Below, one piece after another: positions 11,331-23,569 of a stretch of DNA of 64,000 nucleotides; position 1 is the first letter of the stretch; each line of letters begins with the position of its first letter. The notes beneath the pieces are model-generated. The model was not told the origin of the DNA. It worked only from the letters and a program-made list of their open reading frames with translations, and did no database searches. Location: contig NC_071398.1 in NCBI RefSeq assembly GCF_022682495.2, positions 26,725,426 through 26,789,425 of the forward strand, written 5' to 3'. This DNA is from Desmodus rotundus (lineage: Eukaryota; Chordata; Mammalia; Chiroptera; Phyllostomidae). Both the position numbers and the translations under genes were made by a program.

Positions 11331-13950
11331 GGGTTACGGACTTGGGCCAGAGGGATTTGGGAATCTGTAAAGAAGGGCTGGAGCCTTATGGAAAAAATGA
11401 CCAAGTCTATCGAATTACTACAGACAGCAGGCAGGAACCCCTCAGTTTATTCAGAGCTCCAGAGCTACCCTTAATACTGCCCCTCAAGACCCTTTGACAC
11501 AGGATTCTGTTGACAAACAATGGAGAAAGGCTGCCAACCCCTGCCTTTCTTGAAAATCCAAAATGCCCAGTAAGATAGATAGCCTGAGATGTGTTGTAAG
11601 GAAGAGACTGATTTGTGTGCCTAAATCTCCATTTCTGATTTGCCTTTGGCCACAGTGCCCTTTTTACTATACAAAGCCTATCAGCCTCTGCTAGAAGAAA
11701 GAGTGGACAGCTATCAAGGAAGACATTTGAGCAAGGGGCAGGGAGCCAAGGTCTGTGTGAAGAGAGTTTGTCATGGAGGATGCAGTGAGCACAGGTGGGG
11801 AGAGCAGTCTGGAGGCTAACGAAGGTCCAGGTTAGGACTGCTGAGCCCCTGCATTGGTGACTACAGCACAGAAGGATAAGGGAGTATCAGTGACACAGGT
11901 GTAAAAATTAAAGAAAAGACAGAGGCAAAGCTAGTTTGAAAGATGGCTTAGAAATAGGCACCAGGTTCCAGTTCAACCTCAAATTAGACATTGCAGACCT
12001 AAACTCGGGGCAAAACATCTAAAGTCAGTGCCCTTTCCCTCTAGAGCAACTGTGAGAAGTAACAATGAAGGGGGCTTTGGAAAGGACCTTCAGCAAGACC
12101 TGTCTGCAGGATGCGGGAGACAGTGATCAGAGAAGTGGGAGGTCCGCATAGCATCCAAGGCATGAGGGTGTTTTGCTCAAAGGACCTTTTTTTTTTTAAG
12201 TGGGAAAATGAAATTTGGGGGCAAATGAAGAATGTGCACTTTGTGAAAAGATGCTCATTCAGAAAACATCTTGCCATGAGCAGTGAAGCTGACAGTTTAT
12301 AGTTGGTGCCTAGATCGTAAGCAATATTTTGAGCAAGAAATGGTGTCTAACAAACCAACTCATAGCAGCAGATCCCTGACATTAAGAGAGTGAATTCTTT
12401 ATACTATAAAATAACCAAGTGCTGGCAGGTACAATGAGGAGTGAAATACCAGACCTAACTATATCGTGTGTAAATCTCTAAGGCAGTGTTTAAGCAGGAG
12501 GAAGAGCCTCTTAAGTGGAAATGGGTTTGAGGACCTATCAGTAATTGGGCTGAGATGAGGAAGGGCTAAAACCAAGCACATCTCCAGAGCCAACCAAGTC
12601 AGCAGATAATTAACCTCTTGATACCTCTCCTCTTTCCAAATCAGATTTTTATTATCTCAGAAACATTTAAACTTCAAGAAATTGTGAAGAACACAGGCTT
12701 TCCAAGCCTGCTTCCACTGACATGCTGTTTGATTAATTTATGTGGTTGGGCAGACAGTTCAAAGAGATGCAGGCTGCTCTCACCTCTAGCCTCATTTCCA
12801 TACTGGATGTATCCAGGGGTGGTTACCATAGAGCATCCCATGTTTATACTCTACTTTGTGCCTTTGGAAGTTCACATTTAACTTTGCATTGATAAAATAC
12901 CATTTTCCAATTCAGATTTTAAAAAAAACCAAACTCATGGGTGTTAAATATCTTGTGCAGAATTAGATGTTTTTACCCTTACTGTGCAGCAAGGGTAAAC
13001 ATATATTACTGCCGTTCATGAAACATAGTCACGGGGTTGCAAATCTCCCAAATATTTGAAAAAAAAAGAGTAGCTGCCTCTCACACCACATAATTAGCTC
13101 CCCAACATTTTGTGAATGAAGCAATTGGATTCTTATATTTGAAGATGTCTCATTTTGTTGCATTTTTATTTCAGGAAGCGAGAATCAACACAAAAAATGA
13201 ATGCAATATGTAAGGAAACATGGCAGACTCCTAAGGTTTTAATCATTCCCCCAAGGTTTATGAGTATTTTAAATTAGTGATTAGCAAACATATTCACAGT
13301 GGTACTTTCCTGCTCTATACTTAGGCTTTGATGGGGTACCAGATTCTTGTTGGTAGGTACAATGTGGTAGTGTTAAAAGACAATAAAAACTGTTGTGTTG
13401 GAGAAACCTGGGCCCAAACATTGCTTTTATTACAGAGCCGTGTGCTTGTGAACATTTTACTTAATTTTTCAGAACACCACTTTATCATGCCCCTTTCCCA
13501 CCTCTCCAAAAGCTCCCTTAACAAACTCTTTCAGCCCAAACTTTACTTTTGATTGTATCTTTTCCTAGTTACAATGCTTTCAAAAATTTGTCTCCTTCCT
13601 TCTGGTTCCCATTGTCAAATAACTCATCTGGGCATTAAGCAACATCTAACGTATGGTGCCATCAAAACAAAAATGGGAATAAAACATTGTTCTTTCCAGT
13701 AGAAACAGCTCTTCAAATGTCTCTGCCCTCCCTCAGCCCAAAGCTAATAACAACCATTCTATAAGTGTTTATAAAATGACAGAGTAAACTCCACCTGACT
13801 TACCATAAAGTGCTGACTTTGTTGTTTTATTTTTAAATTAACTTATTCTACTTATAAAAGGAATATACACTTGTTAAATAAACAAAGGAAGGAAGAAATA
13901 GATGAATAAATAAATAAAAGAAGAAAATAAAATTAGCTTGTAATTTCACC
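11331..13950. other. Intronic sequence without recognised features
   Basis: No gene or interspersed repeat was recognised. An A-rich simple run (GATGAATAAATAAATAAAAG) occurs at about 13900-13920. Confidence 0.35.
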
Positions 13951-13959
13951 ACTGAGAGA

Positions 13960-14260
13960 CAGCCTCTGATAACATTGTGGTGTTTGTATCTCTACAAATA
14001 TAATCAAATATAAATATATATGAGTTTGTACATATTTACATTTATATGTAACATCAAATTATGTACTCAGGTTGTATTATGCTTTTAAAATTTCACTTTG
14101 TGGTGGTAATATTCCTTTCACTGAGTTCTTCAAAATCATATTTAATGTCCACATAAGAAAATATCTTATGGAATATCAATTCATTTGTTTCCCATTTTGT
14201 TGGTTAGATTTCCACCAAGAATTAATTATTTTAATAATTTTGTGATGATGATTTAAGTAT
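13960..14260 (-). repeat. Probable ancient L1M 3' end
   Basis: TCTGATAACATTGTGGTGTT, TTTAATGTCCACATAAGAAA and GGTTAGATTTCCACC vaguely follow the order of an antisense L1M 3' region. Divergence is high and the call is tentative. Confidence 0.35.
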
Positions 14261-14474
14261 ATGACTATGTGGCCAAATTTACCTAATTTCTTAGCATTGA
14301 TCATAAGAAGTTGAAGTTTATGTTAATACGTAATTATCAAAATGCTTTGTAAAGAAATAACACTAAAATTTACTCTGGCCTGAAGTATATGAAAGTCCCT
14401 GTTTACCTTTTTCTTGCTAACACTGAATGCTAAGATTTGCTTAAACCTGTCACTTTGATAGATTGAAAGATAAA

Positions 14475-14502
14475 GTTTCCTTCCCTTCCTTCCTTCCCAT
14501 TT
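14475..14502. repeat. (CCTT)n short repeat
   Basis: TTTCCTTCCCTTCCTTCCTT is a short interrupted tetranucleotide tract. Confidence 0.7.
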
Positions 14503-14950
14503 ACAAACTACTGGTGACGTTTTTTTCTTTTCTTCATGTCTTATAAAGTAGCTGCCTCCTCAAGTTCTGTTCCCTTTCTCTATTTGAGTATTAATGGTTT
14601 CTCTATTGATTTATGAGGGCTTATTACTTATTATGGATATTCATCTTCATCTCTTGCCTGTCATATGTTTGTTGCCACTTCTTGCCAACTTGTTCTTTGA
14701 ATTAATTTTGTTTGATGTTTTGAGATACTGATTTTTTGAATTTTTAATTAGACACAGTATTATTATTCTTTATGACTTATTCCCTTGTTTTTACAATTAA
14801 AATCCTTGGCCTATTCCAAGAACAGAATCATGCTAGCACATATGTTTTTCTAAATTTGTATGGCTTCGTGTTCACATTTGATTCTTCAAATATTCTAGCC
14901 CCATTTTGAGTTTTTACCCTCCAATTTATTTTCTTTCCAACTGCTTTTAA

Positions 14951-15168
14951 GTTTATTTATTTACTTTTAGAGAGAGGGGAAGGGGAGGAGAAAGAGAGGG
15001 AGAGAAACATTGATGTGCAAGAGACAACAGCTATTGTTTTTTTCTTGTATGCTCCCTCACGGGGGACCTGGCCGCAACCCAGCCATGTGCCCTGACTGGG
15101 AATCGAACCAGTGACCTTTCAGTTTGCAGGCCAGCACTCAGTCCACTAAGCCATACCAGCCAGGGCAG
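14951..15168 (-). mobile_element. VES SINE (tRNA-derived, bat specific), antisense
   Basis: Reverse-oriented SINE. It runs from an A/T-rich tail (GTTTATTTATTTACTTTTAG) through a GA-rich block to the tRNA head, with GACTGGGAATCGAACCAGTG as the B box complement and ACCAGCCAGGGCA at the 5' end. The flanks TCCAACTGCTTTTAA (14936-14950) and TCCAATTGCTTTTAA (15169-15183) match at 14 of 15 bases and are the target-site duplication. Confidence 0.93.
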
Positions 15169-15183
15169 TCCAATTGCTTTTAA

Positions 15184-16722
15184 AAGTATCCACTCCTTTT
15201 CTGGTTTTGTGATACAGCTTTTGTGAGATATTAAATTATAATATATCAGAGTTTACTAAGAAACCATCTCGCCTATTAAAGTTTGGAATAATACCACATT
15301 GTTTTAATACTTGTAGCTTTATAATGTGTCTTAAAATATGGTACAGCAAGCTTTTCTGAAAAAAGGTGCTGTTTTCAAAATGGCTTTAATATTTTTGCTT
15401 TAATTTTTCATCTAGAAGGGAAAACCATTATTATTTTGCAGGTTTCTATCCTCAGTGACTGTAATTTTTTTACTCAAAGCTGATATCATACTGTGGACAT
15501 AGACAGAGGGCCAGGGCTGGAGAGAAATCAGAATGTACTGAAGTGTTTGCTTGACCCTGAGAGAGAACCAGCTGCGAGACCGAAAGACAGAAAGGCAGAC
15601 CACAGGAAGCAGAGGGCTGTGGCATCTCCCCATTTTCCAGTTGGAGATCCTACTGGGTTTCATGAGACAAGGCATGGAAAATCACTGATCTGTTTTTCCC
15701 AATTCCATTCTGTAGTCTGTCAGATTCTCCTGGTAACTATCTGTCAGTCTTGGTAGTTAAAATTGTTGGAATTTTGGACATATTTTATTTCCTCAAATAT
15801 ATTTTAGTGAGGAACAGGAGCTTCTGCTTTGGGGCATCCTGAACAAATACTTTAAAATTTTGAAAGAAAGGGTATTGTAATCTTCTATCTCCTTGTTATA
15901 TCTCAGTTTTAAAGGCTTATTGATGATGGAATAAGATGTAAAGTCAAGGAACTTATACCATTATCTGGCAAAAGTGTGGATGAGAAGTATAAGAAAGACA
16001 TGCTTGTGCTCATTTCCTGTTATGACTAAATTTTCCACAATCAGTAGAAACTAGTTTCTTGAAAATTAATAGAGAACCAAAGTATTATCAACTAAAATTA
16101 AAAAATTGATAACTCCTCGCCTTAGTCCTCTGCCCTCACTTCTATTCCCTTTTCCACCACTCAACCTCTCCCCTCCAAAATATTTCTCTTTTGCATGAGG
16201 GAAGGTTTTCTGATAAAGTTGCCCATTCCATTAAATAGGTTGCTCATAAATAATCACAGTTTCTGGGATTAAGATTTGATAAGCCCTGTTCCATTACTTT
16301 GGTTGACATAAGTGCACAGTAAAGTTTGAAATATCTGTGTCTCTATCTTCATTTCTTTGTTTTTGTATCCAATTTCCTATATGTCATCAGGGAATTTGGT
16401 GACACTGCAAATAGCACACTCATTTTCAGGCATGCCTCTCCCATTTCCTTAGAACCTGTATGTCTTTCTGAAATGTGGAGCCCCTATCTATGTTTCCAGG
16501 CACTATTGTGGGAAGATTAATGGTTTCTTGACATCTTTCTTGCAAAGGTTTGAATGCCACTTCCAGTGCAGACCAATATGTGAAATTAAATGTTTACCTG
16601 GCAGTTTTATAGTGCTATCAAATTTCTCAAAATGTGCTTTCTTTACATTCTCTTATTTAAGCCTTGTTACAGTCCTATTTGGTGAAAAATGCAGCTGTTT
16701 TAGTCCCACTTTAGAAGGTAGT
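15184..16722. other. Intronic sequence without recognised features
   Basis: No gene or clear repeat was recognised in this AT-rich stretch. Confidence 0.35.
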
Positions 16723-17187
16723 TGTTACGGGCTAAACTATGCTCTCAAAAAATTCATATGTGGAAGGGCCTAACCCTAGGATTTCAGAACATGACTTTAT
16801 TTGGAGGTAGGACCTTTATAGAGATAATCAGGTTAAAATAGGTCATTATGGTGGGCCTTATTCAATATGACATGTGTCCTTATAAAAAAGGGAAATTTGG
16901 ACACAGAGACAGACATGCACAGGGAGAATGCCATATGAATATAAAGGCAGAGATCAGAATGCTCTGTCTACACTACAAGGAACACCAAAGATTGCTAGAA
17001 AACCACTTAGAGGTTAGGTTAGAAGCATGAACACATAGCTTCTTCATCACAGCCCTAAGAAGGAACCAATCCTACAGACATCTTGATTTCAAACTGTTGG
17101 CATCCCAGAACCATAAGACATTAATTTGTGTTGCTTAAGCCACTAGTTTGTGGAGCTTTGTTATATTAGCCCTAGAAAACTAATACA
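16723..17187 (+). repeat. MLT1A-like MaLR LTR, full length
   Basis: A solo LTR from TGTTACGGGCTAAACTATGC to CCTAGAAAACTAATACA, 465 bp, with internal TGTCCTTATAAAAAAGGGAA and GGACACAGAGACAGACATGC. The flanking pentamers GTAGT and GTAGC differ at one base and fit the 5-bp duplication of MaLR elements. It is the same family as the LTR at 2049-2512. Confidence 0.88.
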
Positions 17188-17464
17188 GTAGCTAGTAAAA
17201 AAAAATAAAATAAAAAACACAGAAAGCTTAGTAACTTCCCCATGGCAGGGCCCAGTTTCACTAGATGATTTGATCCACTTCTGCTGTATCAGAAATCCTC
17301 ATTCTATCAACCACAGTGAGTGGGGTTCAAGGCCAGCCAGTCTGACCGTGAAAAAGTTTCATTTCATGCTAGGACAAGCTAACACTCTCCCTATCCCACT
17401 TTGATTTATCTTCAGCATGTCCCAAATTGCATCTGCTGATCCTCCTGGATGTTAACACTCATTG

Positions 17465-17745
17465 TCAGGAAAGTTTCTGCCACTGCTGTGACTCTTTAAG
17501 CTAATGTTCACGGAACGGTTCCCCTGTGCCAGAGTCAGGCCGGGTGCTTTTTGCTGAGCATGTCATCCTCACCTTGGACCTGTGAGGCCGGTGCATGCCC
17601 ATCCTCATTTACAGATGTGCCATCCCAGGCTCTGCTTAATAGCTTCTCCCTGGTCGCAGAGCCATCACCGTGTTGTTTATCCAGTATTTGGACACAGGCA
17701 GTCTGACCCTGTAGATGGCATTTAAGCCACTTTAATGCTGGGCTC
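17465..17745 (-). repeat. MIR element
   Basis: Antisense MIR: GTTCCCCTGTGCCAGAGTCA, CATGTCATCCTCACCTTGGA, CATCCTCATTTACAGATG and GGCAGTCTGACCCTGTAG. Confidence 0.6.
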
Positions 17746-17938
17746 AATGTTCTCAAAAGTTTGGGAAGGGCTGTGAAAAAAGAGATGTATCTGCTATAGA
17801 ACTTCACAGAGCTTTTAACATGCTATTATCTTCAGGAATCTTCAAGAGGGTGACAAAGCAAGCAGCATTTCCAGTGTGTAGTTAACCATGGGGGCCTTTC
17901 TCCCATTGGAGATCTCTTAGGACTGGCATTTCATGGAT

Positions 17939-18072
17939 AGAGTGGCCAGATAAAATATAAGACTTATTTAAATTGGAATTTGGAGTGATCAATGACTAAT
18001 ATTTTAGTATAATTATGTCCCAAATATTGCATTGGGACATTCTGTATTTTTACATGCTAAACCTGGTGACTT
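17939..18072. mobile_element. MER53-like palindromic DNA element
   Basis: The left half (AGTGGCCAGATAAAATATAA, TTTTAGTATAATTATGTCCC) and the right half (GCATTGGGACATTCTGTATT, GCTAAACCTGGTGAC) are partly inverted copies around CAAATATTGCAT. This matches the palindromic layout of MER53-type elements. The right arm is shortened. Confidence 0.65.
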
Positions 18073-18642
18073 ATATAAAAGATGCTTTGAAAAATATGGG
18101 CTATACAGCCAAAACTCCATGATTTTTTTCTATCTTCTGCTGATATCTGTCTTTAGGAAAAAAACAAATGTCTTCCCCAAACTGAGATTCTGCCTTGCTG
18201 CCTTCTCGACAACCATCTTGTTAACTCACATCCTTCCACTGGGGAGTTCCTATTGGGTGGTGCTTCTTATCTTTTATGACTTAGGGCATGTACCACAGAC
18301 CCAGGGAATGGGCACACCCTTGGTTATTCCAAAGTGATCATCACACCAGCACATAGAAGTATGGCCAGAAAGTGGCAACAGTCCTCCACTTTTTACTCCC
18401 CCCAAATGGAAAGGGATTTATGGGAAGAGATGCATGTAAATCTTGAGGTTGGTTGGTTGGTATGAAATCTCTCCTGCAGTATCACTGTTCCACTTCCATT
18501 CCAGGAGAGTTGGGGGCTTATGGAGCTGAGGAGGTAATGGGTTTCTAAAAAAGATCAGGTCAGCTCAGTTTCTGTCAGATCACTGGAGCATGTCTTGAAT
18601 CCTGAATCCTCTCATCCTTCTCACTTCAGAATCAATCCCTTC

Positions 18643-18861
18643 TGCCCTGGCTGGTGTGGCTCAGTGGATTGAGTGCTGGCTTGTGAACCAAAGGGTTGCT
18701 GGTTTGATTCCCAGTCAGGGCACATACCTGGGTTGCCGGCCAGGTCCCCAGTTGGGGGCATACAAGAGGCAACCAAATGATGTGTCTCTCACACATCAGT
18801 GTTTCTCTCCCTCTCTTTCTCCCTCCTTTGCTCTCTCTCTAAAAATAAATACAATCTTAAA
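18643..18861 (+). mobile_element. VES SINE (tRNA-derived, bat specific)
   Basis: A nearly complete SINE: CCCTGGCTGGTGTGGCTCAG at the 5' end with the A box, GGTTTGATTCC B box at 18701-18711, a CACACATCAGTGTTTCTCTC block, a CT-rich region and an A-rich tail. It is flanked by identical 15-bp copies of AGAATCAATCCCTTC (18628-18642 and 18862-18876). The intact duplication suggests a fairly young insertion. Confidence 0.96.
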
Positions 18862-19106
18862 AGAATCAATCCCTTCCTATTAATACTACATCCAATGATA
18901 CTGCTCAGAGACATTCATAAATCACATCTTACTTAGCATTACCTTTTTTAAAAAAAAGATTCAGTTTTCTTTCCAATATGTTTTAGTTATCTTGACCAGT
19001 GCTTCAGAATTGCTTAAAGCTTTATGGGGTGAAGCAAAGCATAAACAAATGACCACTCATGCCATTCAGAGTAAACATTACCCTGTACAGAAGCTCAGAT
19101 TCCAAC

Positions 19107-19285
19107 CCTGCACTGTCTAATAAGGTAGAGACTAGCCACATGTGGCTACTTAAGTTTATAATTAAATTAATTAAAGTTACATAAAATTAAAACTTTAGCT
19201 CCTCAGCCACACTAACCATATTTCAAGAATCCAATAGCCAGCTATGGCTAGTGGCTACTGTACTGGATAGCACTGCTAAACAGTA
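19107..19285. mobile_element. hAT-Charlie-type element (MER3-like)
   Basis: GCACTGTCTAATAAGGTAGA and GACTAGCCACATGTGGCTAC at the left are inverted relative to CTAGTGGCTACTGTACTGGA and TAGCACTGC at the right, with an AT-rich middle. The same family occurs at 21320-21525. The family name is from memory. Confidence 0.5.
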
Positions 19286-19841
19286 TTTGCATCATTACAG
19301 AAAGTTCTACTGGGAAATCCTATTCTAGAGTCTTGCTTTAATCTCAAAGATACTGAAGAACAGTGCATGTGATTTTTGGCCATGAGCATCAGTTTGTTTG
19401 GTTTGGACAGAAGAAATTAGATGTTTCCAAAATAGAGGAGGAAGTTAAATTGTTTTATATTTTATATAGAGCTGTTCACAGTTTATTGATATGCTAATTT
19501 GGTTAAAGATGCCAACTTAAGTTCTCAACCCCTGCTGTAGCCCACTGGTGAAGGCAGAACTTCGTAGACACTATTAATTTGGCTCTATTGCTTTTTACAA
19601 TGAACCAGTGTAAAAAAAAACTTGGGAAAAGGGAGGGACTGACTGAGATCAGAAGAGTAAAGGGAGGCTGTGTAGGGTCGGGGGCACCATTGGCCAAATC
19701 AGAGATCCTAATTTCCTAAATTGAGCTGTATGATCATTAACTGACTGAACATACCCTTCTTTTATCGGTCCTGAGTTTTGAGGATAGCTCGTTTAAAGTT
19801 TATGGATAAAGCATAAGAAAATGCAGATATATACATATATA

Positions 19842-20515
19842 AAGTCTGTCTCGAAAAAGTGCAGCCATTGCTAATATAATAAGAATGGTTTGCACAACAT
19901 TGATGTAACCTGGCAGCCAAGGTGAGTGGACTGGAATGAGCATGTATGAACAATGATGACTTCACTGCACTAATCAGTGGGAGTGGGAGACACCATTGAG
20001 TGACCATGTGTACTGTGTGGCCATTACATTCAGAATAACTGAGCAAGTAGAGCAACAGATTGGCATCAAATTTTGCATGAAGTTTGAACATTCCTCTATG
20101 GAAACAATTCGGATGATTCAGAAGGCTGCAGCTATGGGCAACTGGTGATTGGCAGCTTCATTAGGACAAAGCGCCCACTTATGCATCATGTATTGTGCAG
20201 GGTTTTTTGGAAAAACATCAAATCACCCAGGTGACTCAGCCCCCCTACAGCTCAGATTTAATGCCCTGAGACTTCTGGCTTTTCCCAAAACTAAAATCAC
20301 CTTTGAAAGGGAAGAGATTTCAGACTATCTATGAGATTCAGGAAAATATGACAAAGCTGCTGATGGCAATTGTGAGAACTGTGTGAGGTCCCAAGGTTCC
20401 TACTTTGAAGGGGACTGAGGCATCATTGTCCTGTGTACAATGTTTCTTGTATCTTGTATCTTCTTCAATAAATGTCCTATTTTTCATATTACATGACTGG
20501 ATACCTTCTGGATAG
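19842..20515 (+). pseudogene. Decayed mariner transposon with central deletion
   Basis: A mariner-family element that keeps both ends and both termini of its transposase but lacks the middle. At about 20040-20140 the frame gives QQIGIKFCMKFEHSSMETIR, like the N-terminal helix-turn-helix of mariner transposases. At about 20240-20420 it gives QPPYSSDLMP followed by DFWLFPKLKSPLKGKRFQT and a C-terminal remnant, matching the last part of the DD34D catalytic domain. Stops are present and the DNA between these blocks, including most catalytic residues, is gone. An AATAAA at about 20468 precedes the right end. The ends (GTCTGTCTCGAAAAAGTGCA and TGGATACCTTCTGGATAGA) are imperfect inverted repeats. 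Confidence 0.85.
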
Positions 20516-20518
20516 ATC

Positions 20519-20690
20519 ATATATATAATATATATACTATATAGTATATTATGGTATTTATTATATTATATCATCTATTACATTATATATAATAATAATA
20601 TGAGCTGGAAAGATCATATATATAATATATTAATATGATTATACATAATTATATATTTCTTATATGTATAGAAGAAATATGTATATATAT
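20519..20690. repeat. AT-rich low-complexity region
   Basis: Nearly pure A/T with many TATATA and ATAATA units. Confidence 0.9.
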
Positions 20691-20734
20691 TTCTTACCTG
20701 TTGGCCAGGTGGATCACTGACACTTAAAACACTT

Positions 20735-21080
20735 TATAGATCTCTGCACATTCCTTTATGCATATTATGAATATATAATATATTTGCAAAAGTAAGGTCA
20801 TCATATGCATTCTGTTTTGAAACCTGCTTTTTAAATTAATATGCCTCATCACCTTCTCAAGTCAAGATGATGTGCACAGCATTGGACTTGAAAGTGTGAC
20901 TGAGTCTGTCCAGTAAGTGTTTTCAACTATTTGTTAGACACCTAGTAGATTTCCAGGTTTTCCTCAATTATAAATATCATTCCACTGAACATCCTCAACT
21001 TTGTGCATATTCCTAATTATTTCCATGGAATAAATTCCTAGAAGGAGAATTACATAAAAGGGAATTGAAGGTATATATAT
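20735..21080 (-). repeat. Old L1M 3' end
   Basis: Antisense L1M: GAAACCTGCTTTTTAAATTA, TTTCCAGGTTTTCCTCAATT, ATAAATATCATTCCACTGAA, CATCCTCAACTTTGTGCATA and GAATAAATTCCTAGAAGGAG follow the usual order. Confidence 0.7.
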
Positions 21081-21319
21081 ATATTATTAAGTTTTGGGAA
21101 TATAGGTCTTTAGTTTCTTAGGCATTGACTTCAACCCTAAGGACCTGTTTTGGTTTAAAGTTGCCCTGGTTTGTAACTTTGTGCCTATGGGGATCTGAGT
21201 CCAAGCAAGCCCTCAGCTCCCTTCTTCCCCAGCCAGCATGAGCCAGAGATGGCCTCAGGAAAATGTCATCTTGGGAACAATTACTAAGAGGTTCTTTGCC
21301 CTGATGCCACCCCAAATTC

Positions 21320-21525
21320 TAAGGCAGCACTGTGCACTAGAACTTTCTGTGCTGATGAAAATCTATATCTGCACGTCTGATACAGTAACCACTAGCCCTG
21401 TCTGGTTGCTGAGCACTTGAAATATGGCTGGTGTAACTGAGGACATTGATTTTCAAACTTATTTACTTTTGATAGCCACATGTGGTTGGTGGATGCTGTT
21501 TTGCACAAAACAGCTCTAAGCATAT
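21320..21525. mobile_element. hAT-Charlie-type element (MER3-like), second copy
   Basis: Start GGCAGCACTGTGCACTAGAA, then TTTCTGTGCTGATGAAAATC and TACAGTAACCACTAGCCC, and the right side with AGCCACATGTGGTTGGTGG. It is related to the element at 19107-19285. Confidence 0.5.
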
Positions 21526-21834
21526 ACCTCCAAGCCTCAAATATATACGGAAATCTTTGCCACTTTGTTTTATCTTAAATACAGCAATTAATAACTGCCC
21601 ATAAATTCATGTCATGCTCAGTTGGTTGCCTTAAACTATCTTTACTTTCATTGTTAATTCCTCAAGGGTGGAGACTAATCACTTAATCACCAATTATCTC
21701 CTGCCACCACCCCAAGTCTACAGCATCAGAATGGAGGCCTTCATTGAATGCACTAGTCAAAGTCAGTCATCTTTAACTCACCTCTGATAGACCATGGCCT
21801 CAATCAAAATTTGGGGGTTTCATCAATCGGAGAT

Positions 21835-21965
21835 TGTAAGGGCAATAGTGTCTACCCCTCAGTGGTGTTGTGAGGATTAAATGTAAGGAGAGAATTCGGT
21901 GTAGTGCCTAGTACATGGTAAGTCTCCAGTGAGTGGTGGCCATTACTATTATCATCAACCTTGTT
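21835..21965 (+). repeat. MIR fragment
   Basis: Sense MIR 3' half: GTGTTGTGAGGATTAAATGT, then TAGTGCCTAGTACATGGTAA. Confidence 0.65.
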
Positions 21966-22194
21966 ACAGGGCGCCCTGCATAATATAGGATTACTTATCA
22001 GGACCCCTGCCTGTACTCCACATCTCTTTCAACTGTATTTCAATGCACAATAATGTATTAGCATCAGGAGAGTTGGCTTGAGAACAAGGAGATGTCATAG
22101 TGAATTGGGTTCCCTTAGTTGTGTGCCCTCATATGACACTTATCACAATGATAATTCATTGCATTTTTATTATCTGTCTTACACTTGCCCTTCC

Positions 22195-22330
22195 CATCAT
22201 TCTATAAACACACAGGAGAAAGGCTGTGTTTGTCTTGTTCACTTCTGTATCCCCAATGCCAGGTACAGAGTAGGCATTTTATACATATTGCATAATAGAT
22301 TGAGGACAAGCAGGTAGATGGGCAGGAAAG
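22195..22330 (+). repeat. L2 3' end
   Basis: CTTGTTCACTTCTGTATCCC, CAATGCCAGGTACAGAGTAG and a degraded tail fit L2. Confidence 0.6.
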
Positions 22331-22469
22331 AAGGAGCTATGTAAACCTAGCAGGGAAATAAAGACAATAGCAGGAGTCCTGAAAGCTAGTCAGCAGCTTA
22401 CTGTTGGTCCAGTGAAAAGCCGTGGTCATGATTTATCCCTTCTGTAGAGTGAGAAAGGTTGATCTAGAT

Positions 22470-22692
22470 TAGGGTGTTCTGACGTCAGCGCTTTTGACAT
22501 TTTGGGTCAAATAGTTCTTTGTTGTGGAAGTTGTCCTCTCTATTATCCTATGCAGCATCCCTGGCCTTGACTGACCAGATGCCCATAGCACCCTCCCTCC
22601 AGTTGTAACAACCAAAAATGTCTCCAGTCATTTTCAAATGTCCCCTGAGGTGGGGGGAGGGGCGCAAAATCACCCCTAGTTGAGAACCATGG
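22470..22692 (-). mobile_element. MER20 hAT-Charlie element
   Basis: Antisense copy, near full length: CGCTTTTGACATTTTGGGTC, ATAGTTCTTTGTTGTGG, CCAAAAATGTCTCCAGTCAT, GGGGCGCAAAATCACCCC and TAGTTGAGAACCATGG. Confidence 0.88.
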
Positions 22693-23565
22693 ATTTAGGT
22701 CATATCTGAGGTTCTCTCCAGCATTGGTAGTCTAAGGTTCTACATGGGACAATTTATTCCTGAGATCGTGAATTTTCTGTCGTTTCATAGATCATTATGG
22801 TATTATAAGAATATTTCCATTTACTCATGGAAATCACTGTGGCCTGATTATCAATTTAATATTTGGATCACTGGGCCATTAAAATGCTGATTTGAAATTC
22901 AATTTTCTATTTTTAAAAATGATCACTTTGTGAATTATATCTGTTATGCAGTTGATTTTATTTAAATGGATTGTATAATTTCACCCACTCTGTGTTCATG
23001 AATAATGTTTTATACTTGAACGCCAGAATGCCTGCTAATGACCATAATAATCATAGCTCATGTCTATAGAATCCATAAAGTCATTGACAGGTTGGTTATA
23101 TATTTTTTTAATTTTCAATTGTTTTTTCCTGCATAAGACCTTTAATTAGTGTTCATTAAGATACACAAATAGCCCAGCCTTGGCCCCTCCTGCCCTCTGC
23201 ATGTTATTTCTCCCCTCTAGCTTATTAGAGTTGCTTCTGGAAGCCACATAAAGACAGGTATTTATTTTCTGGGCAATGTGTTCGTGTACTTTATTCTATG
23301 GAAAAAATATACTTTGGCCAAATATGAAGGTGTATTTTTGCAGAAGTATTGCAGAGAACCTGTATGTAAGAACCTCAATAAATATGCCACTATTTTAGTA
23401 ATTGTGGAATTGAAATCTCACATCAGAGCTAGGGTGTTGGTGGCCTGAGAACACTATCAAGCCCCTTCATTGGAAAACTACTTTAGTAAGGGGTCCAGGA
23501 TTCCAAGAATCACAGGGCAGCCTTTGGGATTTGTAGGTCCCATTGACGTGAAGTCAACATTTCCC
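22693..23565. other. Unique AT-rich intronic sequence, possible enhancer
   Basis: No repeat was recognised. The part at about 22780-23100 has a dense set of homeobox-like and forkhead-like words (TGATTATCAATTTAATATTT, CTGCTAATGACCATAATAAT) and unbroken complex sequence, typical of conserved intronic elements. Confidence 0.35.
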
Positions 23566-23569
23566 TTAA

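Noticed and set aside
18643..18730. tRNA-like A and B boxes
   Set aside because: They belong to the tRNA-derived head of a VES SINE, not to a functional tRNA gene; the sequence continues into the SINE body and A-rich tail.
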